A DNA stretch of 64,000 nt from Seongchinamella unica (GTDB lineage: Bacteria > Pseudomonadota > Gammaproteobacteria > Pseudomonadales > Halieaceae): NCBI RefSeq assembly GCF_004354085.1, contig NZ_SMSE01000003.1:1-64000 (forward strand), in the 5' to 3' direction. The notes beneath the pieces are model-generated. The model ran no database searches. It saw nothing but the letters and a program-made list of their open reading frames with translations, and was not told where the DNA came from. Shown piece by piece: positions 8,679-16,251 of this stretch (positions within the stretch are counted from its first letter, which is position 1; each line of letters begins with the position of its first letter). The position numbers and the translations under genes were made by a program.

Positions 8679-9113
8679 TTGAGCAAGCGCATATCAGGGG
8701 CAGCGGCAATAATCGCGGCTCTCATACTGACCAGCATGAATGTGGCAGCAGACACCACGTTCTACCGCTGGAAGGACAGCGAAGGAAACATGGTAATGAG
8801 TGACCGGCCGCCACCTGCGGGGACGGACTATGAAGCGGTGGGAACGGAATCCAGTGTGGTCAGGCGGGTTGACGGGGCGGACCCGGTGGAACCCAGGCCT
8901 CGCCCGCAAGCTCCAGAAAAGATCAAACCAAAAAAGACTATCATTAAGAAAAACCCGGAATACTGTAAAAACGCACGAACGAATCTGCAGCTTCTGGAGA
9001 GGCCACGAATTCGGATCATAGACGACACCGGCGAGAACCGCTTCATGACAGAAGAGGAAAAGGCAGAGGAGCGTCAGAAAGCCATGGAAATCGTTGAAAT
9101 ACATTGCGAGTGA
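8679..9113 (+). CDS. DUF4124 domain exported protein (first of a tandem pair)
   Basis: The 144-residue product starts at a TTG with GGGAG eight to nine bases upstream. It has a signal peptide (about residues 1-22, ending MNVAAD) and then the DUF4124 signature: a Tyr-Arg-Trp core, YRWKDSEGNMVMSDRPPP, at about 28-45. The second half is charged and ends in a conserved block shared with the next gene (KKNPEYC, TNLQLLE, FMTEEE). DUF4124 proteins are small periplasmic proteins of unknown function, common in marine gammaproteobacteria. The neighbour 20 bp downstream is a paralogue, so a duplication is likely. Confidence 0.85.
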   Translation: MSKRISGAAAIIAALILTSMNVAADTTFYRWKDSEGNMVMSDRPPPAGTDYEAVGTESSVVRRVDGADPVEPRPRPQAPEKIKPKKTIIKKNPEYCKNARTNLQLLERPRIRIIDDTGENRFMTEEEKAEERQKAMEIVEIHCE

Positions 9114-9133
9114 GCTATTCACGGAGACCATAT

Positions 9134-9589
9134 ATGACCCGTTCAAAAAGAACTTTCATACTGGCGACTATTTTCGCCAGTACTTTAGTTTCAAGCGTTG
9201 CTGTTTGCGGGACGGTTCACTATCGATGGATAGATGATCGCGGCAACCCGGTTCACAGCGACCGCCCGCCGCCCAAGGGAATTGACTACGAGGTTATCAC
9301 CACCGGTTCCGGCCTCAAGCGAGTAGTATCCGGCGACCAGGGCGCCGTGCCGCCGGAGGTCAAGCCCCGGGTGGGAAACGAGTTCACTCAAGTGGATGAA
9401 GAAGAGGCCCGGCGCTCAAAGAAAAACCCGGAACTTTGTAGCCGGGCCAAAACCAACCTGGAAGCCCTGACCGGCAACGCCAAGGTGAGGATTCGTGACG
9501 ACCAGGGAGAGGAACGCTTCCTGACGGAAGAAGAAGTAATTGTCGAGCGAGAAAAGGCGAAGGCCCAGGTTAGCGTTTATTGCCCTTGA
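9134..9589 (+). CDS. DUF4124 domain exported protein (second of a tandem pair)
   Basis: This is a paralogue of the preceding gene. The start at 9134 was chosen over an in-frame ATG 30 bases earlier because of the ACGGAG ribosome site and because it begins directly with a signal peptide (MTRSKRTFILATIFASTLVS). The product is 151 residues. The DUF4124 core reads YRWIDDRGNPVHSDRPPPKG, and the C-terminal KKNPELC / TNLEAL / FLTEEE block matches the neighbour. Paired conserved cysteines in the C-terminal part of both proteins could form a disulfide in the periplasm. Function is unknown. Confidence 0.85.
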   Translation: MTRSKRTFILATIFASTLVSSVAVCGTVHYRWIDDRGNPVHSDRPPPKGIDYEVITTGSGLKRVVSGDQGAVPPEVKPRVGNEFTQVDEEEARRSKKNPELCSRAKTNLEALTGNAKVRIRDDQGEERFLTEEEVIVEREKAKAQVSVYCP

Positions 9590-9604
9590 ATTACAGCATT
9601 ACCG

Positions 9605-10144
9605 TCAGGGACAGGAACTCGGCGTGGTGCGTGTGACATTACTTCGCCCGGTGATACTGATTGAAACCTGCCGACCCTGATAGCCGAGAGATGGGGTATG
9701 GCGACAGAGATTGAAAGTTGTCGAAACCCCAGCATAGCCTGTGGAGTCAAAGGTCAAAGTATGCGCGCCACCACTCTCCGTCATGGAAAAGCCGGTTTCT
9801 AAACCGGGATATTCCCTGATCACAACATTGTTCGGGTCGGTAACGATCCAACCCTGCGCCCACCCACCGCTGGTGGCGCAAGTAAGCCAATCCGCTGAAG
9901 CGCACAGGCGTACATTGGTATTTCGCTTGATGGCCTCCCCCCGGGCAGTGTATATACCGGCCACGAACTCATTGACGTAATTGGTCAGCCGTGTGGCGAG
10001 GGTCAGGTTACGAAAACCCGGCAAAGCCACCCCGAGAATTACCCCGAGGATGACCAGCACGATCATTAATTCCATCAATGTGAAGCCCCGGACTCGCTCC
10101 CGGGACCTGGTTACCTCAGGGCATCTGGACATAGCTCGCATCAT
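9605..10144 (-). CDS. GspH/FimT-family minor pseudopilin, last gene of the pil operon
   Basis: The 179-residue protein has a type III signal, RVRGFTLMELMIVLVILG at about residues 18-35: cleavage after Gly and Glu at +5 of the mature pilin. A GspH-like globular domain follows. It is the last gene of pilE-pilV-pilW-pilX-pilY1 and its ATG overlaps the pilY1 stop (ATGA). By position it probably acts as FimU or FimT, a priming minor pilin of the type IV pilus. The two names cannot be separated from sequence alone. Confidence 0.88.
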   Translation of the reverse strand: MMRAMSRCPEVTRSRERVRGFTLMELMIVLVILGVILGVALPGFRNLTLATRLTNYVNEFVAGIYTARGEAIKRNTNVRLCASADWLTCATSGGWAQGWIVTDPNNVVIREYPGLETGFSMTESGGAHTLTFDSTGYAGVSTTFNLCRHTPSLGYQGRQVSISITGRSNVTRTTPSSCP

Positions 10145-13100
10145 TTATCTATTTTCCAATACACACGACTCTTGCCCTGGGTCCAGTTAATACCACTGGT
10201 CACCTCGCTGCCGCCAATGGCCGAGTTCTCACCACCGCAGCCGATACAAAAAGGCACCGTGGTGCCGTCATCCAGGATTACATTGCCGGCCACTGGTGTA
10301 GGCACCAGACCACCACCAACTATGTTTATAAGGTCGCCTTCTCCATCGGTGTAATCCACGTTGTAAGTGGTCGCCGTACCCAAGTCAGAATCACACTGTA
10401 AAGAGTTTGGGTCCTCTGGAATATGGGTGCTGAAGTTGATTACATCGGCCACGGTCAGCGCGGCTGATACTACCTGTTCGTCGTCGCGCAGAGCCATTTT
10501 CCAGCCCTTGTCGCTGACGGTCATACCCGTAGCGAGCGGCGTATTGGGATCGACCGAGGTCAGGGAATCCGCACAGATGGATGACTCGTTACAGGTGGCG
10601 CTCTCACTAGTGAGCCATGTGGGATCATTCGGGTCATCGAATAAGGCGTAGAAGTAGTTGGATACTGAACGAGCGGCGCCGTAATCGTAAATTGGCTTCT
10701 CCCGATCACCGGAACCGACGAATACGCCAAACCTGCCGCTGGTGGGCATGCGTATCACATCCGGCCCGTAAAGAAACTTCCTGTTGGCACTGCAGGTATC
10801 ATCAGATTTGTCTCCGCAGCCCAGGTCGGCAATCTTTGTCAATTCCCAGCTTGCCGGCAGGGTAGTGCCGATCGCGGCACCGGCGGGACCGGAAAGACGA
10901 TAGATATTGCCGCCAGTATCGGCAGCATAGGCGAACTGGATGTTTGGGTCGCTATCGCTAACCGTTACCACTGTAACCGCCCCCGGCACCGCCCGGTCGG
11001 TCTGGAACGAGTTGGCGATCGCGCCTGTAGTCGCATGCAGCACGTAAACCCTGTCACCCTCGGTACCCGCACTGCAATCGTGGTTCGCCGGGGTGTTGGG
11101 GTCATCTTCATCCTCGCAGGGATCGTACCCGCCACCCATGATCAGGTAGGTATTCCCGCTCTCGTGTTCGGCAACCTGCATCGGCGACCAGGTCTGTCCG
11201 ACCTCGTCCCAGCCGCTGGCACAGCCCGAGTCATCGCCTATCGGCGTAGTGCAGCCAAGGCGAAACAGCAGCGTGGGGCTGCCGATGGTGGTGATATCGA
11301 ATCCGTATATGGTACGCCCGCCACGACGCATTGCCGAATAGAGGTAGCGATGATTGCTGACGTCTTTCCAGGCGGTTATGGGACCGTCGGGACCGTAGGG
11401 CTTGGCCGCACCGCCGGTACCGGCAGTGGCGCCAGAGGCTGGAAAATTAATCACTGTGGTGTTGTCGTACAGTCGATCCACGTGGGGATAGAATTCAGGC
11501 GGCATAAAGGCCCAGTACTCCTCCCCGGCGCTAGTAAAACTCGAAGACGCACTCCGGTTGCCATTGATGGCGCGTAACATACCGTCGTTGGCGCCATAGA
11601 ACACCACCACGTTCGGATCAGCAGGGTTATTGGCGTAGTCCACGGCGATGGGTTGGGAGTGCACCACATCCAGGTGCAATGAGGGGCGATAATCGCCCGT
11701 ATTCCCATCACTATCATTGTCCTCATTCTGTATGTCCTCTCCGCGCGCCCAGTTGATCTGGTCATTGGTAAGTACGGCAGTTACAGAGCCATTGTTGGTA
11801 TCAAAGTTGGTGAGATCAGCTGTTGTACAGGGGCCACCAGTATCCCCGCCACAGAAACTGGAGGGCGTGGTTTTCACCGTGCGGGATACGCTGGCCGTAG
11901 CCCAGTTCAGCCCGCCGCGACCAACATAGGCCTGGCCGCCCTTTTCCACCACCGGCCCATCCGGGTAGTTGGACTGGTCAGAACTGGGCACTAACAGGCA
12001 CTCACCGCGTCGATCCCCCGGGGCCAGATAGGACCAGTAGCTGTCGGTACCGCCGGGCGTCCAGAAACTGCGCGCACATTCGTCGACAAAGCCGGTACCG
12101 GAGTCGATTGCGACATCATCATTGGCGTCCAACAGGCGCAGGACATTGGATCCGCTGCCGCTATCGAAGCCCAACTTGTACTGCTTCAGATTACCGAACC
12201 AGCGGGGATTACCATTCTCATCGGGGCGGAACTGACCGATGTAGACCTGGTTAACAAAGGTGCTCTGGGCGTTGGAACTGGCGGGTAACGCTACCGAAGC
12301 AAACACGGAATTTACAGCCAGTATCTTGCTCAGTGCTGCGTTAACGCATTCGGTGATGTCCGATATTCCGCTGGTGGCATCACAATAGGTACCCCCGGAT
12401 TCATCCGCCATGCTCTGCAACAGGGCGCTCCAACCCGGCCCCTGCCCGGTCGTTACCTTGTCGACATCAATGGTAAAGGTGGTAATGTCCTCGGGGCTGT
12501 TTGCCATAAACCGGGCCCACTCGTCAGCCGGGTTTTTCGCACTGCCGCTAGGGGTAATGGATATTTGCGAGATATCGCCGCCCAGGCTACTGAGTATGCC
12601 CTCGCCGCGGCTGATATCCGCGTTATTGTCCTGCGCTGCGCCATTACTGATGAAGATTATGTAGTTTTTGCCACAGTAACCATCTGCTATCGGGCTATTG
12701 TAGGGTGACCCTCCCTTGCTGTTGAGAGCATTGCCTGGGAGCGTCCAAACCGCGTTGTCTTCGGTCGTTCCATTGTTGTTCGTCAAATAGTCTGTCTTGA
12801 CCTTATTGTTACCCGACTGCGGGCCAAGCCCCGCAAAATACAGGTAGGCCTCCATCATGGCCAGGCCGGCCTTGCCCCCGTTGGACCGGTCGTCAAGTAT
12901 GTCAAAGGACTCTATCAGATCGATGTACTTATCTGTGGTTGTGCCGCTCATATTCCGTATCGCGGCGCGAATATAACCGCCATCGACATTATCGTCATCG
13001 CCTCCGGTTTCGGTATACATGAGGATGCCAATATTGATGATGCCATCATCAAGGCTATCGAATATATCCGCCAGCGCAGTTTGTTCCGAATCCCAGATCG

Positions 13101-13290
13101 CATTGCCGGTAACACTGCTGGTTTGTGCCCAATTCGCCGTGTTGTCGATCACGAACAACACATTGGGAGCGTCAGTTGAGCTGGCAGGCAAGCCCAGGAA
13201 CAGGTCGATATCCTCGGCCACCGCGATGCCTGCACTCAGCGACAGCATGCCGCCAATAAGGCCCCCGATAATTGATTTCACGATGTTCAT
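10141..13290 (-). CDS. pilY1: PilY1-like type IV pilus tip adhesin and biogenesis factor
   Basis: The 1049-residue secreted protein has a signal peptide (about residues 1-25, ending GIAVAED), a von Willebrand A-like N-terminal region starting NVLFVIDNTANW, and a C-terminal beta-propeller typical of the PilC/PilY1 family. The metal-site motif is DNTAN, not the canonical DxSxS, so the MIDAS is modified. An aspartate-rich loop, NEDNDSDGNTGD, just before the propeller looks like a calcium site. PilY1 caps the pilus with the minor pilins, opposes retraction and mediates adhesion and surface sensing. It lies between pilX and the last pseudopilin. Confidence 0.93.
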   Translation of the reverse strand: MNIVKSIIGGLIGGMLSLSAGIAVAEDIDLFLGLPASSTDAPNVLFVIDNTANWAQTSSVTGNAIWDSEQTALADIFDSLDDGIINIGILMYTETGGDDDNVDGGYIRAAIRNMSGTTTDKYIDLIESFDILDDRSNGGKAGLAMMEAYLYFAGLGPQSGNNKVKTDYLTNNNGTTEDNAVWTLPGNALNSKGGSPYNSPIADGYCGKNYIIFISNGAAQDNNADISRGEGILSSLGGDISQISITPSGSAKNPADEWARFMANSPEDITTFTIDVDKVTTGQGPGWSALLQSMADESGGTYCDATSGISDITECVNAALSKILAVNSVFASVALPASSNAQSTFVNQVYIGQFRPDENGNPRWFGNLKQYKLGFDSGSGSNVLRLLDANDDVAIDSGTGFVDECARSFWTPGGTDSYWSYLAPGDRRGECLLVPSSDQSNYPDGPVVEKGGQAYVGRGGLNWATASVSRTVKTTPSSFCGGDTGGPCTTADLTNFDTNNGSVTAVLTNDQINWARGEDIQNEDNDSDGNTGDYRPSLHLDVVHSQPIAVDYANNPADPNVVVFYGANDGMLRAINGNRSASSSFTSAGEEYWAFMPPEFYPHVDRLYDNTTVINFPASGATAGTGGAAKPYGPDGPITAWKDVSNHRYLYSAMRRGGRTIYGFDITTIGSPTLLFRLGCTTPIGDDSGCASGWDEVGQTWSPMQVAEHESGNTYLIMGGGYDPCEDEDDPNTPANHDCSAGTEGDRVYVLHATTGAIANSFQTDRAVPGAVTVVTVSDSDPNIQFAYAADTGGNIYRLSGPAGAAIGTTLPASWELTKIADLGCGDKSDDTCSANRKFLYGPDVIRMPTSGRFGVFVGSGDREKPIYDYGAARSVSNYFYALFDDPNDPTWLTSESATCNESSICADSLTSVDPNTPLATGMTVSDKGWKMALRDDEQVVSAALTVADVINFSTHIPEDPNSLQCDSDLGTATTYNVDYTDGEGDLINIVGGGLVPTPVAGNVILDDGTTVPFCIGCGGENSAIGGSEVTSGINWTQGKSRVYWKIDK

Positions 13291-13330
13291 AGTACTCTCC
13301 TTGCTCTCACGTCGGCTCTTGCAATGCCGA

Positions 13331-13831
13331 TCACGCGGGGCATACCTGATCCTTTTCGATGTCGGTCAGCAGATAGCGCACTCCGTGCACCACACTGACC
13401 CTGGTGCCGGACTTCACGTCCGTTGCTACCGCTGTGATTTCCCAAACCGTATTCCAGGCACCGCCCGCGCTGAATCCGGGCAAAGTCACACTGCTGGTAG
13501 TGAGCGTATTTGCCAGCGTAGCGCGCACACAGACCGGCACAGCAACATTCACCGCGTAGTCGTTGGTGCCGTCCTGATCTATATCAACGTCCTGTGCCAG
13601 TGCCGCCTGGAACGCGAGCAGACCCGCATCCTCGAGAATTTTCTGTTCGATAAGCTTTTCCGCCGCGGCAATCGCTTCGGCGCGAGACTGCACGTTGCCC
13701 ACGGCTCTCAAGTTGGTGGTACTCATGCGGAACGCCGTCGCAACCAGGATCGTGATCAGCAGCAGCATTATCATGGAAATAAAAATAGTGATTACGCCGC
13801 GCTGACGGGCTGGAGATGCATGGTGAATCAC
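13331..13831 (-). CDS. pilX: PilX, type IV pilus assembly minor pilin
   Basis: The 166-residue protein begins at a GTG that overlaps the pilW stop (GTGA). Its N-terminus, RQRGVITIFISMIMLLLI, is a pilin-like hydrophobic helix after Gly but lacks Glu at +5, as is usual for the PilX_N family. Segments such as STTNLRAVGNVQSRAEAIAAAEKLIEQ resemble PilX. It is thought to join the PilV-PilW-PilY1 priming complex in the inner membrane. Confidence 0.85.
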   Translation of the reverse strand: MIHHASPARQRGVITIFISMIMLLLITILVATAFRMSTTNLRAVGNVQSRAEAIAAAEKLIEQKILEDAGLLAFQAALAQDVDIDQDGTNDYAVNVAVPVCVRATLANTLTTSSVTLPGFSAGGAWNTVWEITAVATDVKSGTRVSVVHGVRYLLTDIEKDQVCPA

Positions 13832-14994
13832 GGTGTCTCCCTCCTGGCGGCCACGTTATTGATGCGGACGGTGGTACTGAACACGTGGCGCTTGTAGTTG
13901 TCGTTGAACGGACCGACGTTAGTCAGCGTACCCAGGTTGTAGGTTTTGCTGTCGATGTAGCCGGGGCTGGGCTGGTCCGCCCGGACCAGGACGTAGATCT
14001 TGGCCGCCACCGTGTTGGTTAGCTGGAATACGGTGCATGGCGTGCCGCTATTACAATGAACGAAAGCGCCATCGGGAATGCCGTCACCACGGTTGGTAGC
14101 CACATCCCAGACATCAGGATCCTGCCAGGCGACGGCAGCGTCGTAGTCGAGGGAGTTGAGGGTGGCGCCGCTTTCGGAGACGGTATCGAAACCCAGTTCG
14201 ACACGGAAGCGGTCGACACCGGGTATTAGTTCCTGGGCGTTCAACTGCCCCGGAGTACCGCCCGACAGGCCATACTCAGAGCGATACAGGCTCGGGATGC
14301 CTTGAGCGTTGTTCTTGATAAAATAAATATTCTGCACGAAGCGCAGCTTGGGTGCAATGGTTGAGCAGTCGCGCTCGTAGGTGCTGGTAAACCCCGTGTC
14401 ACTCAACTGGTAGTAAGGAGGAGCCGATAACTGCGATAAGCAGTTGGACACCTGGAAGTAAACGGGCCCACTGGCATCTGCCGCACAATTGGTACCATCG
14501 GCGACGCAGGTATCCGCATGGCGGACTACCAGTACGTCAGTACCGGCCGTGGTCAATTCCCCGGTGAGCAGCGTGTTGCAGTTAGCGCTGGGCGATCCCT
14601 CGTAGGCCTGCACCGGGATGCCAATCATGGAGTAGATGATGGGGCCGGTGAGGCTGCCCCAGGAGGCATACGCCAGGCAGGGGTCCGGCACGATGGTCGG
14701 CTTGTCAGTTGGCGCTCCCGGCACCATCAAATTATCGAAATCAGGGACATGCGCACCCCAGTACCCGGCGTGGACGATGTCGTTACGCAATTGCTGTATG
14801 GCAAAGCGGGCATTCTCTATCTGGCTATTGGTTTTGGCCATCTCCCGGTTGGCGCCCACCACGTCGCCATAAAGTTGGGTCATGGCAGCAACGATAATCA
14901 GGCCCAGCGTAGTGGCGATCATCAACTCGATCAGGCTGAGGCCCCGCTGCCGGTTGCTCATCAATCCGCTGTTTGAGCTCACTCGCTTGTTCAT
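13828..14994 (-). CDS. pilW: PilW, type IV pilus assembly minor pilin
   Basis: The start at 14994 lies two bases after the pilV stop. A longer in-frame extension would run back into pilV and was rejected. The 388-residue product has the prepilin motif NRQRGLSLIELMIATTLGL (Glu at +5) and a large globular domain with several cysteines, consistent with the big minor pilin PilW. It works with PilV, PilX and PilY1 at the pilus tip. Confidence 0.9.
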   Translation of the reverse strand: MNKRVSSNSGLMSNRQRGLSLIELMIATTLGLIIVAAMTQLYGDVVGANREMAKTNSQIENARFAIQQLRNDIVHAGYWGAHVPDFDNLMVPGAPTDKPTIVPDPCLAYASWGSLTGPIIYSMIGIPVQAYEGSPSANCNTLLTGELTTAGTDVLVVRHADTCVADGTNCAADASGPVYFQVSNCLSQLSAPPYYQLSDTGFTSTYERDCSTIAPKLRFVQNIYFIKNNAQGIPSLYRSEYGLSGGTPGQLNAQELIPGVDRFRVELGFDTVSESGATLNSLDYDAAVAWQDPDVWDVATNRGDGIPDGAFVHCNSGTPCTVFQLTNTVAAKIYVLVRADQPSPGYIDSKTYNLGTLTNVGPFNDNYKRHVFSTTVRINNVAARRETP

Positions 14995-14996
14995 GA

Positions 14997-15596
14997 TTAC
15001 AGGTCCGTCAGGTCCGCGATACGGACGATGGTAGAAACATAGCGGCGGCAGAAATCGGCTTTGGTCGCGCATTCAGAGCCGGCTGGCAAGTTGTACTTGT
15101 TCAATCCGCACTTGATCCCTGCCGGGGGTTGCGCGACTGGCGTCAAGCCCTGCCAGGCTACGGTCACCAGGTACTCCTGTACTCCGCCTGTACCAATCAA
15201 CTCCACACAGCCGCGGCCACCCACCATTGCACCCACCTTGGTGGTGCCTGTCTCTTCTGCTGCGCCCTTCAGGGCCTCGCACCATTCCGCCTTATCGCGA
15301 ACGTCCAATGCAACTGCCGTTGTGCTGCCACAATTGGTGGTATCTACACCCACTCCGTCAGTAGGATCGGTAGTGTAACTAGCCGCATTAAACCGGTTGG
15401 TCATAATACGGTGCGCCATATCATCCAGCAGCATAAGCGCCTGGGTTCGCTGGTAGGACTCCATCTCCGACACCTGCAGTCGGGTTTGCAAATTCAGCAA
15501 ACCGAGCAGCCCGATAACCACTATTGCAATGGTCACCAGGACTTCGATCATCAGGGCGCCAGACTGCCGGGAGATATTTCGCATACGACCGTCCAT
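14997..15596 (-). CDS. pilV: PilV, type IV pilus modification/minor pilin
   Basis: The 199-residue product carries the prepilin motif RQSGALMIEVLVTIAIVVIG, with Glu at +5. The start at 15596 is the ATG overlapping the pilE stop (TGATG); another in-frame ATG lies 12 bases upstream. The sequence following the helix (LQTRLQVSEMESYQRTQA) is typical of PilV. It is a minor pilin encoded second in the pilE-V-W-X-Y1 operon. Confidence 0.88.
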   Translation of the reverse strand: MDGRMRNISRQSGALMIEVLVTIAIVVIGLLGLLNLQTRLQVSEMESYQRTQALMLLDDMAHRIMTNRFNAASYTTDPTDGVGVDTTNCGSTTAVALDVRDKAEWCEALKGAAEETGTTKVGAMVGGRGCVELIGTGGVQEYLVTVAWQGLTPVAQPPAGIKCGLNKYNLPAGSECATKADFCRRYVSTIVRIADLTDL

Positions 15597-16021
15597 CAAC
15601 GATCCCATTTGTCCGGGAACTCAGACGTGTAATCGCCTTCGCTGTTTAGCTCCAACCAGCCGTCTACACTCTGCTGCCCCTTGGGAACGAACCTGAGAGT
15701 GTAGGAAGGCACAGTCCCTCCGCCCAAGGTAATCGTCGGAGGGTTGACATAGTTCCTTTCGACATCAGGGTCCATCACATAACCAGACGCATTTAGCTCA
15801 GTCAGACCCATGTAGGTGCGGTTCGACAAAAGATACTGTTGCTGTAAGTTGGCGATACCGAGCATTTCTGCCTGCGCCGCTGCCCGGTTCCCACGACGAA
15901 CCTGGTTCTGATAAGCCGGAAGAGCTATGGCCAACAACACCGCCACAATAATCACCACCACCATCAACTCAATCAGGGTGAATCCGCGTTGTTTTGTCTG
16001 TAATCGTGGTTGCCCGCCCAT
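15596..16021 (-). CDS. pilE: PilE-type minor pilin, first gene of the operon
   Basis: The 141-residue product has a textbook prepilin signal, KQRGFTLIELMVVVIIV, and a short globular domain ending near WLELNSEGDYTSEFPDKW. The ATG at 16021 was preferred to the in-frame ATG at 16030 because GGGGA lies about nine bases before it but only one base before the earlier one. In Pseudomonas, PilE is a minor pilin encoded next to pilVWXY1. A role as the major pilin cannot be excluded from sequence alone. Confidence 0.87.
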   Translation of the reverse strand: MGGQPRLQTKQRGFTLIELMVVVIIVAVLLAIALPAYQNQVRRGNRAAAQAEMLGIANLQQQYLLSNRTYMGLTELNASGYVMDPDVERNYVNPPTITLGGGTVPSYTLRFVPKGQQSVDGWLELNSEGDYTSEFPDKWDR

Positions 16022-16030
16022 GGCGTACAT

Positions 16031-16068
16031 TCCCCTAGTATCCCCATTACAAGGTATCAGTATGGGGA
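16031..16068 (-). promoter_or_regulatory. Hairpin in the pilE 5' leader overlapping the ribosome site region
   Basis: On the minus strand TCCCCAT (complement of 16062-16068) can pair with ATGGGGA (complement of 16041-16047) across a 14-base loop. A second GGGGA (complement of 16031-16035) is the pilE ribosome-binding site. The same C-rich segment could pair with either G-rich box. Any regulatory effect is inference. Confidence 0.35.
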
Positions 16069-16167
16069 AAATGAGAAAGAAATCACGGATAAAAGGCGGG
16101 AATGTGGGGATAAGCGGTTGTTTTTAGATGGGGGATTCTATTGTTTCTCGCCATGGGCACGAAAGTC

Positions 16168-16197
16168 GCTGGATCCCCGCCTTCGCGGGGATGACGA
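16168..16197. repeat. Dispersed GTCATCCCCGC-type palindromic repeat
   Basis: A single palindromic copy, GGATCCCCGCcttcGCGGGGATGAC, lies between convergently read ends in the pilE-clpB gap. It matches the family seen in the ilvC downstream region, the clpB upstream region, the pyrB upstream region and the cysZ-rhlB gap. Confidence 0.75.
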
Positions 16198-16251
16198 GTT
16201 TTTGAGGCTTGCCGGAGCGTTCCGGCTTTACACCAGGCTATCCCGTCGGAA

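Noticed and set aside
16031-16140. Sigma54 promoter for the pilE operon
   Set aside because: PilR is encoded nearby, but no GG-N10-GC pattern close to TGGCAC-N5-TTGC was found in the leader.
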